This document shows, one piece after another, positions 20,074-32,462 of a stretch of DNA of 64,000 nt. Origin of the DNA: Cliona cf. orientalis (Eukaryota; Porifera; Demospongiae; Clionaida; Clionaidae); contig OZ005701.1 of assembly GCA_963930775.1 (NCBI GenBank), forward strand, positions 1,550,001 to 1,614,000, read 5' to 3'. The stretch's first letter is position 1. The number at the start of each line of letters is the position of its first letter. The notes below the pieces were generated by a model. That model did no database searches. It worked only from the letters and a program-made list of their open reading frames with translations, and was not told where the DNA came from. Position numbers and translations under genes: made by a program.

Positions 20074-23000
20074 CATTAAACTAGTTTGTTCTCCAAACAG
20101 GTGCCATCCAGTGGTCGTGAGTATGGCTCAGTGTGGCTGAAGGTTGATGGTCAGCCTCAGAATGTCACGGATACTCTCATCTCTGAAGGCATGGTTGAGG
20201 TTCGTCAGGCTGGAAGAGCAATCGAGTGAGTACATACACTCTCCATTCTGCACCATTGTGCGTGTCTGTGTACAGTAGTGTGCTCATGAATATGCATCTG
20301 CTCTCTATTAAATTTTTAATTCTGCTCTTAATTCAAATTTTAATGGTGGTATACAGTGGGAGGGAAGCCTGTTATTCTCACCACTTCCCCCCCATACAAC
20401 TTCCCCCCCCCCCCCCCCCCCATACAACTTCCCTCCACTCCAGTACTGTTGTTAGTAGACACTTGCCCAACACAATGAAAATTTAAAGGTAAAGATCGCC
20501 TATCCCGTGAAGATTGAACCACTTTACAATATCCCGCCGTATGTCATCGTGTACTTGTGGGATCGTTGTTGTGGTCATGGTTGTGTGAAGTGGTTATGCC
20601 TTGCACTGTTATTCTCACCTATACATGTACATGTACGTGGAAATTCAGTAGGTTTATCTTCCACTGCCAATCCTAAACTTAAGGGGCAAGCCGCAACCAT
20701 CCCATTAATTGCCTGCTCAAGCAAACCTAGCCCCAGTGAAAGACAGAGCCACTTAAGTGCCTAGCCTTGAGGATGGTTGGTAAGCCTTTGTGCATGTACC
20801 CCGGGAAGTGAAGCTGTTTTATGTACCTTGCACTGTTCGTTCTGTTGAGATACACCTGTAAGACGAGCCTTGTACATGTAGTCGGTCAGAAAAATATTTA
20901 AGTTAAGAGCGTTTTACATGCCTCACTCTGCTGAGATGCACCTATACATGTATGTGTATAAGCCTTGTACATGTACATGCATCTGGGGAGGTATATTTGT
21001 GTTAAGTAGTTGTACCTTGTGGTGTTCATTCTGATCTGATCTGTTGGGATATGGATGTACCTACCTACAAGATGATAAACCTTGTGCATGTACATGTACA
21101 TGTATAAGCCTTGTACATACATGTATGCATGTCCTCAGGGGAAGTGTTTTGCGTTAAGTGGTTCTACTTACCTTGCATTGTTCATTGTTAGTGAGCTGCA
21201 GCGTCTAGGAATCCTTGAAGCAGCTGCCAAGGCTTCCAGCAAGGGCAAGTGGAACAAGGACACTGCAAAGGTAAGCTTTTGTGCCTTCCCTCCTCAGTCT
21301 CTGAAGCTTCCTCTCAATTGCTTCCTTTATCTTTACTACCGTATAGCTGGAAATATTGGCGGGGAAATAAATTTGGCGGTTTGGCGGTCTATATCACAAC
21401 TGCCAAATTAAAATCCGCCAAAATTTACTATACGTATGGCGATCCCGTACCGAACCGCCAAATTTGAATCCGCTAATATTCTTGCAATAGCGATTTTGGG
21501 CTCAACCGCCAAATTTAATTCCCGCCAATATTTCCGGCTATACGGTAGTACCTGGTTACTATATATGCTAATAAAACGCATGATCTAATTAGTGCAAGAA
21601 AATTCGCGTTCTAGGATTTCTCATAGTGTATCTTAATGGAGTGTATGACGACCTTTATCAGAAAACCGTGCGAAATTTAAAATTGTAATTTTTTTAGCTT
21701 GTATTCTATTAGCACAAACACACTGCGTATACATGTACATATATTGGTGTTCTCCTCAGTATACTTTATGTAAGGGCTTTCAGTGGGCAGTTTCCTTTGG
21801 TCTTGATATAGGTACGTCTCGTTAGTTGTTGACTCCTCCCACTACGTCTTCCTTCTGAGGGTGAATACTGGATAATTTTTTGTAATTGCTGTTTCAGACT
21901 GTTCGCGATATTGTGTGGAGTATGTCGAACGATGAGCTGAGGACTTTTGTGGAGAAGAATCAAAACAAACAGATTGATGGTCAGTTTGCTTGTGATCGCT
22001 TACTTGAGCCTAAGCAAATTTTGTTTATTCTGCTCCAGTGAATGTTCAAACTCTCTCCCCTCTCTCTCTTTCTCTTTCTGTCTCTCTCTCCCCCTCTCTC
22101 TCCCTCCCTCCCTCTCTCTCTCCCCCTCCCTCTTTCCCTCTCTCCCTCCTCTCTTCAGCCGTGGTGGAGCATGTTCGTGATGGTTCAACGCTGAGAGTAA
22201 TTCTCCTCCCCAGCTTTACCTACCTCACTGTGGCCATGTCTGGAGTCAAGGTAAGCCACTCACTTTTCATCACATGTTACAGTGGTTTCTCCCTTGGGCC
22301 CTTTCAGCAGAGTGGCCCGGAAAAATCAGACATTTTTTATTCTCTATACATACTTGGGAAATTTTAAGGAAGAGTAGGAAAGTCCTTTTCTCCACCACCC
22401 ATTTTCTAAAAGATCCCCAAATTATTTATATGATGTGCCACTCCCCCATCAATGTACCGTAGTGTCCCGGGCAAGCGTCCACTCGCGGCGGGGTAATTAC
22501 CCATGTACCTCATTTCAAGGGGTCAATGTAGCAGCTTCTATACAAACGTGTATGGAAATTATGTCCCGGGTAAACGCCCATGTGGGCCAAAATTGCAATG
22601 TATGTTTAAACACCCATGGGCGCTTACCTGGGACACTACGGTACTTACACACTGCTGCAGGGTCCCCAGTTCAAGCGCGATGGTGACAAGGAAATCCCGG
22701 AGCCGTTTGCTGAGGTGGCTCGGTTCTATGTCGAGTCCCGCCTCCTCCAGCGTGACATCAAGGTTCAACTGGAGGGCGTCTCCAACCAGCTGGTGCTGGG
22801 AACTTTCATCCACCCTGTGAGTTCTTTAGACCTACGTAGCTGCTCCGTGAGATGTGGGTACCGTAATAGTGTAGTAAGACAGGGAAGAGAATAGCAATAC
22901 AGGGATTCCGTAATATTATTAGCCAATTTCTGATGTGTCCTTCTCTTTGGCTACTAGTTTCCTCAATTAATAGCCATTTTCATCATCACTGTTTCCTTCT

Positions 23001-26000
23001 TTAAGGTGATGAGTGACATTATAGTAGTATGCCTTCAATTGGTAAAGGGTCGTCAAATTCGTGCGTTCATTCTGCTAAAGCCTTGTAGCGTTCCAAGTGC
23101 TTCATCAGAGGATGAGATAGGCAACTTGTAATGTACTCTCTTTGTGCTGGTTCAGATATGGCCCATACAAGCGTAGAAGTATTACTATACAATTTACAAT
23201 GTACATGTAGGACTTGCTGTAGAACTTTTGTGTTGTGCATATTTTGTGCAGGCTGGCAACATAGCTGAACTGTTGGTGAAGGAAGGGTTTGCTCGCTGTG
23301 TTGACTGGAGTATGGCTTTTGTCACTCAGGGAAGAGACAAGCTAAGAGCAGCAGAGAAGTAAGGAGTAGTAGTTTTGCATTCCAGACTAGGTCACTTGTC
23401 CTGTTGACGACCATTTCCTACTCGTTGATCTCTCTGACGATCTTTTCCATAACACCGCTGATCTCTCTTCTTTTTCTTCCTCCCTCTTTCCCTCCTTTCT
23501 TCCCTCCTCCCTACAAAGGGAAGCTAAAAAGAAGCAGCTGCGTATCTGGAAGGGCTACACTGCTCCCGTTATCCCGGAGATTAGTGCCAAAACCAAAAAC
23601 TTCTCGGGAAAAGTGGTGGAGATTGGCAATGGAGACAACCTTGGTGTGAAGACACCCGATGGAGTGTTCCAGAAGATCCACTTTTCTAGTCTCAGACCAC
23701 CCAGGTCAGGCCAGGAGCATATGGAGTATATATATATTGTGCTTCTTTGTATACAGCTTGTGTGCTCCTGGTGTAGTATAGTTTAATGTAGTATGCATGC
23801 ATGGTTGCAGTCATGTATAAGGTGGGTATGCCGCCCCATTTGACTTTGTACTAATGAAATACCGTGTTTATGCCAATAAAATGCATGATCTAATTAGCAC
23901 AAGAAAATTGGCATTCTAGGATTTTTCATAGTGTATCTTAACGAGTGCATGACGACCTTTACCAGAAAATCACATGAAGTTCAAAATCATTAGCTTTTTA
24001 GCTTGCGTTCTATTATGTAGCATAAACGTGGTATGCATCATTTAAAGAAAATAGATGCAACTATGATGAATATCATTAAGTATAATTTTCTTTGGGAATC
24101 CGTTTTAGTCTGTCGCCTTTACTTTACTTGCATGTATAGATTGGCACAGAAGGAAGGCGAGCCCCCACCCTCCAGGAACCGACCACTCTATGACATCCCT
24201 TACATGTTTGAGGCAAGAGAGTTCATGAGGAAGAAGCTGATTGGAAAGAAGGTACATAAATAATTTGAAAGAGAGAGAGGGAGAGGGATCGAGAGGGAGA
24301 GGGGGAGTGAGAGATCCATTAATCCTCTAACGGTTTTTGGTCATTAATTCTGTAGTGTATAATATTATGTGTATGATCGACTTATAATTAGTGGTTAGGA
24401 ACAGTTACAAGTACTTTCTTTATGTTTTTACCAGGTGCAAGTGACAGTGGACTACATCAAGCCGGCTCAAGATGGCTACCCTCAGAAGACATGCTGCACT
24501 GTCACCAGAGAAGGAATGTGAGTTATTTTATGCTGTGCTCTTAATTCTAGCTCTTCTTTGAATAGATACATGTACTATAGTGCTAATCATTGACATACAA
24601 AATATATGCATATGTACTTACATACACATGCCTGAAATTAATTTTTATTGCATGCATACTACACATGTATGATTGCAAGAATATGAGTTACTTTGGTAAA
24701 AAGCAGCATTTGGGTAGTTTTCACTGAAAATCTAGTGTATGCTCTTCACAGTATTGTACTATAACATGTCCATTGTACGTGTTCATTTGATAAAACTGCT
24801 GCTCATGCAGATACTTGCTATTGTACATGTATAACCATGTACATGTGCTAAGATTTCCTACAATACATGTACCTGTATCTATGTACACGTACATGTACAT
24901 TGTAATGATTCCGATGTGAATACATTATAACACTTTATGGACTTTATAAATAGTTACTAACACAAATGTATTAAATTGGTGCATAATTTTCGTACGTATA
25001 CACTGTATACAAGTTAATAACATAATAATAATATTATGGTCCACTTATGAACTAGAAGTCTGAAATTAACGTGTTTGCAGCCGACAAAAAAATGAGCCAA
25101 TAACTGTAGAATCCTTACATAGTGGTTGTTAGGGTACCTCTGTAGATGGTCTTCACTCTCTCGTTGCCGTCCCATCCACCAATCACCAAGAGCTCGTTTG
25201 GCGAGAGCACGGCAGCCGTTGTTACAGCACGAGGGGCTGGAAGGTCACCGACGTAGACCCACGAGTTTGTGGAGGGAGAGTACATGTGTACCTCTGTCTT
25301 TGCCACCCTGCCCTGTTGTGTTTCCCAGCCGCCCATGGCAACCAGTGTGTCCGTCAGCACGGTTGCTACAGTAGGTTGATAGTTGGGAGTATCGGGCAGA
25401 ATCTTCCATGCTGATCCTGATTGCTGATATCTGCTGCTGCTACTGCTTGCGGTGTCAGCGGAAATGGTAACTGCAGTTGCATTGCGAAGGAGATCATCAG
25501 ACGAGGCTGAGAATGCGTTATTGATGCACCTCCATGCAGGTGTGTACCCTCCTAGTAGATAGCACGTGTCTTCACCGATCGAGTATGCTGCCATGTTGCT
25601 GCAAGAGATTGGCAGTGGGTCCGTCACGTACCACTGGTATGTATCCAGCTTGAAGATCTCGACAGTATTGATGTAGCCATCCTCTGCATATCCACCTGCT
25701 ACGATCAGTGCCGAGGGAAGGCTAATTACAGAGGGGCCTCCTCTCCCAGTGGGCATGCTTGGGACCGTCTGCGTCCACTCGTGTAAACTCTCGTCAAACG
25801 TGTATACTTTGTTGCTTCTCTCTGGACCTCCCTCTCTTCTCTTTCCCCCGACGGCTACTGGTTTGTCATTGAGCTGACCCAGGCCATACCACTGTACAGG
25901 AAGGGGTGGTAGAATGTCCCACCTGCAGGGATTAATATGGGATATTTTTGTAGGGGGGGAATTCTAGCATGTGGTAGCGTACCCAAACAAGTGGGGTCAG

Positions 26001-29000
26001 GGGGGATGTTCCCCCCAGAAAAATTTTTGACCTCTGAGACTGTTTCTGAGACCATATACACAAGTAAAAATTTGCTGTATACTAATTTTATCACACTGTA
26101 CAATATGTATTAGTATCTGTATTACGTAATCCCTGACCTGTCTTCGCTTGGGTTATAACAATAGACTACGCTTCTATCACTCTCGATGCTTGCTCCTTGT
26201 GCTGCGAGGTAGACCTTCCCTTTGATGACCGTGCACTGTTCTATGGAGCTCTCCCTTGGTGTGTCCTTGCACCGCTTCCATGTTAGGCTGGCATTTAGTG
26301 TCTATTGTTGTCATATTATGGAAGGAAGCAAGTCAAAGTAGGGTTCATAATGAAATTATCGTATTATGTATATTGAATTTTGTATATGTGAATACTGTAT
26401 ACCGTATTTTCTCGCTATTAAGCGCATGCGCTTATATCTCCACAGGAAGAAAACCTGCGCTTAATAACGAAGTGCGCCTAACAGCGAGATGCGCCTAACA
26501 AAAAATAGCTACATCAAGAACGCATGCGCGTTCGCGGTATCGTTTAAGGGGCGTGGCCAATCTATCGATCGCACGATCGTTCACGTTGCTGCATTCTGCC
26601 CAGGTCGAAATGGCGTTCGTTGCTGGAAGAACCTGAGAATCGACAGTAGCCATCGTAATTTCGACTAACTTGAAAAGGTTGGAGCTCTGGGCAAGCTAGC
26701 AAGCGTGCAGATATCGAGGTCAATGGTCACATAATATCAGTATGTGCTTATAATGCGAAATGCGCCTAATAACGAGTGCTTAGAACAACAAAATAGCATG
26801 CGCTTAATAACGAATATGCGCTTATAAGCGAAATGTGCCTAATAACGAGAAAATATGGTAATAGTCAACTTTGGTGAGTACTAAATTTGATGGAACATCT
26901 CTCAATTGGCAATCTGATTGCTCAGCATCGTAAGTGCACATCTAAGTTGGGTATTTTTATTGAAGACCATTGAAATTTTACAATGGTTTTCTAGCATTGC
27001 AATATATATATATGCATGCATGCATATATATATATCACTGCAAAAACTGAAAGGTTGTTTTAACTCAATTTGGTTGCCTCAGTTGCATGCCCCATTTCCT
27101 TCATAACTAAGTAATGCATTAAGTCTGATTCTCCTTTGCCTTAACTAATGTTCCAGAAATGGGGTATTTGCGTCGTTTACTGTCTGGAATGCAAAACAGC
27201 CAGTGGGACTCCATCGTACCATGGTTGTGCTTAATGGTCAAGAAAAGAGATGAGAAACTAAGATGACCAAAAAAGGTTAAAACAACCAATCATTTTTTGC
27301 AGTGATTTTAAATGCAATCCTTGAGGCTGCATGTAATACTTATATATATATAAGTATTACATGCAGCCTCAAGGATTGCATTTAATTCCAAAGTCTAGTA
27401 AGAATTCCTATGAAACCTACTGTGAATCCACTGCACTTAATTGCAGCCATATCATAGAGTCGGTAGACTCTAGAAGTAGGGATGTATTAGTAGTAATATG
27501 ATTACACTGCTGCTGCTTCTCACGGAATATTTGATTATCAAGGACTCCTTGATACCAAATGTGCCTTATTCCCAACACCCCGGTCGTCGTATTTGTGCAT
27601 GACAGAAACCCAATACCTTAAACAAAAAAGTACCCTTAGAACGTACAGTAACCTCAGAATGCAGCGTGGTGATTCTCTTCGTATAGTACAGTTGCTATGC
27701 TCTATGCACAAGTGATGTTGCCTCATAGTCCTCTTGTAGACAGCGTATCAATGCCTTTTCACAGCTCATGCATATGCACAAATCAAAAGTGATATGGCAT
27801 ATTATGTTAATTTTATTCGTGATATATAGTGGACGTGTACATGTACATGCTGCCTACCTGTCTATTGGTGGCCAAAAAGCTTGTCACCCTGTTGAGCTGC
27901 CCGCTCAGCTTTTCAATGGTATTGTCTTTTTGCTGGAGCAGTCTTGCTAGCGATGTGGTTGTTTCTCTCGTATTGGTCAGTTCCTCACTCTGGACTTGCA
28001 GCTGCTCTCTTCGAGTGGAACACGCCAGGTCTAGCTCTTTAGCTTTCCTTTCGCACAGTTCAGTCCTTCTTTGCATTTCCAACCTGGTTGAGTGTGAGGA
28101 TGGAAACAGTGAGCTTACTTTGGCTAATCTCTGCACTAATTCTTCGGCGTGAGCACGTTGAGCTGGATCGTTGTGAATACACCTCAAAATGAGCTCCATG
28201 AGTGGGTGGTCACTACCGATCTTTGCGAGGAAAACTTGACGTCGTTGAGCCTCTGTGATTACACTCAATGTGCCATCGTCGTTTATCCGAGTTGCTCCAG
28301 TCTGTGGTGCCGGCCATTGCCCACTTAGTACATGGATCATTAGTACCCCATAGGCAAACTCATCGATGCTTGTATCGTATGTAGGTTCGGCTATCATGAC
28401 GTCTGGTGGCATGAATGCTGCGGTGCCGGGAGTCTGCGTCATGCGGCTGGCTTTTAGCGGAGATACGTTGAGGATCCTGGCCACGCCCAGATCGGCGATC
28501 TTGGCCTTCATATCGTGAGTTAGGAGGACATTGTTGGAGGATAGATCTCGATGTATGATTGGTTGAGGTTGGCTGTGGAGGTAGTACAGCCCTACTGCAA
28601 CGTCGTGGAGAACAGAGTAGTTGATGTCTGTCGGCATTACTCCATAGTTCTCAATGGAAGCTGCAAGTGTGGTGGGGAGAAACTCCATCACTAGGATGGG
28701 TAACTCTACTCCTGATTCATAGCAGAACCCCAGAAACTGGACAATATTAGGGTGGCGAACTTGACTAAGAAGCCAACACTCTTTTTCGAATCTTTGAACT
28801 GAGTAGCTTGAAGCTCCTTGCCTTAGTAGAACTTCATGGATCTTCTTGCCAGCACATTTCAGTCCTTTGTATTGGAGCTCGAGTACGGTGGCATATGATC
28901 CACGGCCTAGCACTCGATCTGTGACTGTAACTCCAGTCAAGTTGAACGAATGATGACTAGGAATAGTTGCCATTCTGATGACAGTTATAACTCTGGAAAT

Positions 29001-32000
29001 TTTACACCTCGTAAATGTATATGCCTAACCCTTTTGCTAATAATTTTTATGATAATGCTGTCTTCATTCCGTTCAATATTATTTAGCTTGGATGCTCATC
29101 TAAAATGCTGTACCATAGCTATGCGCCGCGCCTATGAGATAATAATATTAGTGGTTTGGATCATGTGACTCCTTTAGCATGCAGCACATGTACATGTATT
29201 ATATATTATGTATATTAGGTGCACCCTGTACTTACGGCTTGTGTGGTCTAGGGCTGTGGCTTGCATATTACATTATAAAGTTAGTGAAGGATTGGATTAC
29301 ACAAATGAAATTATGTAGGTTCTCTGCTATGATTTGGCTTCAACAATTCTCGTGGTGCTTCTTGCAGTCAATCCCAAACCTAAGGAGTGCCTGCTCAGTT
29401 GCTATAGTTATTTCGTGAGTGTACCACTCTGCTGTTCTTAAAGTTCTTCGTCTTTATTGTGTACCAGTGCTCCTTTTATCTCGTCTCAATTATCCCATTT
29501 CACCCACATAGTACATGCATATGCAGCTACATGTATTATTCCTTACATGGTGTGCAATCAGGATCCGTATATTAGTGCATTCTTGTGGTTACTCTATAAC
29601 TACGAGACTAGAACTGTACACTGTACCAGTGTTGCCTGGCTTTGCTTGCAAATTTGCAACATGCAGACTAGCTATTGTTATTACGCCAAGGGTTTTGCAC
29701 TATAGTGCTTCATTTTAATATGGATACAAATGGTAGGCCTTACAGCTGACAAAGTACGTATATATATTCGCATGTATTGACAGAAATACTGTTATAGTAA
29801 TTCAAATAGCTAGATGCAATTATCTGCACCAACAACAATGCTGTATTGGGTACTTATGCTGATCATCGCTAGCTCTTGCTGCGCACAATATCCGAGTCTA
29901 GTGAAGTAGACTCCTCGTAGGTTTGGGAAAGAAGCCATCTTAATTCCTCATTTTCAAGATTCTTTCTCTTTACTTCAGCTTCTTTCTCCTCCAAAGCTTT
30001 TGAGCTTTGTTTGCGTAATATTTCCATCTCTCTTCCATGTTCACGGTGATGTAAATGCAGTTCATGCTTTAACCTGATTGCTTCCAGCTTCACGTCAGAT
30101 AGCTCTCTTTTTAGTGTTTCTCTACTTTTATTCAACTTTTGTATTTTGATTTCAAGTGCATGCTTTTCTTGCTTGAGTTCCATGCCCTTTTGTGTGTGGA
30201 TTTTTGCTTGTTCTTTGAGGTGATCAATCTCCATCAAACACATATTTGTCCTTATGTCAGCATTTTCGATACTTTCTTTCAAATTTTTAATTTCTTCCTC
30301 ATAATTTTGTTGCATTATAATTTGTTCAGCCTCATAATATTTCATCAGTAGGCTCTGTTCTTCGAGGTTCCTTGCGTGTTTGTCTTCAAGCACTCTTTGA
30401 TGGTCTGCTTTTTCCCACTTTAGTTGTCTTTCCATGTCATTGATTTTTCTTGAATACTCCTGTAACTTTGCCTCAAGGATCAGAATTCTCTTGTTTTGAA
30501 GGAAAACCATGTCAGACGTACTTGCTACATCAAGTAAAATACGTTAAATGATTTGTATGCTCTGGCTTACATGTATGTATATAATCAGACCTGTTGTTGT
30601 CTCCATCATTTGTTCAACTGGGAACTTTTTCTGGATAAAGATTTCAATAGTAATAATATGAAATAAAAATGATATATCTCACTTTGGCTGAGAGGTAGTA
30701 ATCTCCGCATATTACACTAACTATGTGTAGTGCAAGCAACTCCTCTTTTTGCTCTGCCGAGAGGGGAAAGATTTGTTCTATTATGAACTGTGGAAGTTGG
30801 AAGGCTAGCTGCAAGCATCCTGGTGCAACGTGGCACAATTTGAGATTTGTGATGTGCAGAATCTTGCAGAAGTCAGCTTCAAGTAGTTTCAGCTGATTGA
30901 GTGTACATCCCTCATAGTGATCATCGAGTTTTATGCTAATGTTAGTATTGAATTCATCAGTTGGTTTCCCAAGTTCTGGTGGGCACTCGAAGACTCTTCT
31001 TTTTGCGTATTCATCGAATTTTATTTCATACTGCTGTAGTTTTTGCTTATCTTTTGGTGTACCGTGTGCTCTTACCAAGAATCCGAACAGTCTGTAGTTA
31101 TAGAAGGAACAGTAGTCCAGGACGATAATCCTAACACTGTGTATGCTGGCTCTTGTGAGATCTAGATTGTTTAGTTCCTCTCTCAGTAGTGGTTGGTTTT
31201 CACCTTTGTACACCGGAGTAAAGGCACCAAATGCTTTCAGAGTAGCGACTACTTCTTCGACGGATATTTCTTGTTCCTTTAAAGATTGGAAAAAAGCATT
31301 GAATGTGACACCAAACGCTCCAGCGATATCAACGGATTCCGAGTACAGTCGTGTTTGCAGCTTTTCGTAATCTTCTGAGGTCATACCTGTGCTTTGTAGG
31401 AATGGAAACATCCTCTCGGCTGGATTGAGGCTAACTGATGAGCCCTCTGCTGTATGCCGTGTATGTGTAGATATACCTGCACATTGTCATGAAATAATTA
31501 TTAATGCACAATGTAATGATATCATTATAATCATGTGCTAACGTATATGATGTATGTACCTCCTAATACATATTTCAATTCATCTGCTAGCTGACCAAGA
31601 TTTGCCTCCTGAAGAACTTGAACCACAGTACTCCATGTTCGTGGTGTGCGCAGTCCTTCCTTACCACTTAGCCACTCATTGAAGACATTTTGACATGCAC
31701 GGAGTTGGTTATGTTGGCTTTCAGTCCAAAGTTGTGAAATCGTATTTCCATCAAAATGTAGCCGGAGAGCTATCCTCTCCCACTTGCTCGCTGTTCCTTC
31801 GAACACTCGAACTGTCTTTTGGTTACCGCTTATCAGATCAAGCTCGTGAAGCTTGGGGCATCTAAGCAGTGCTAGCGTATAGTATGTTGCAAAGATACAC
31901 CTGAATCAAACTTTGAAACTTTGCTAGTTACATACTCTACATGTATGTATAATATGTACCTGAGTCAGGATCCCAAGATGATGTCGCCATCTTCACAGTA

Positions 32001-32431
32001 AGGCAACAAAATTTAATTGTGTACAAACATGTGGAAGTAAACTTGAGATAATACGATATATAGCCTGTTGAGGATAATAGTAAATACACGATAACGTTTG
32101 GTATATTGCAACAAAAAGATAATGATGCTATGACCTCTTTCTAGATTTTTCTAACTGTTAAACTGAACACTGCAATAATAGGCTGGTCATAAACTTGTAG
32201 TTTACACGTACATAAAAAAGTGCTGTCTTTTAGATTCTAATTAAAGCATACCACACTAGTACTGCCAATTGAACTTGTATGGCATATAATTTTTTTGTAT
32301 AGCATTAATGAAACTTACGTACATGTACAGCGTAGAATATGTACATGTAGATGAAGATGATCACTGATAGGAGTGTTCAGGTCTTAACTTCTCTCAAGTT
32401 AATACCAGTACAAGTAGACATGTCATAATAA

Positions 32432-32462
<31 letters not shown>

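Noticed and set aside
21082-21411. Plus-strand frame spanning SND1 exon 5
   Set aside because: Only 21192-21270 matches SND1; the rest is intronic sequence with ACATGTAC repeats and part of a mini-transposon.
27308-27385. Palindrome as a microRNA precursor
   Set aside because: There is no terminal loop and the pairing is perfect, unlike typical animal precursors; reported as a palindrome instead.
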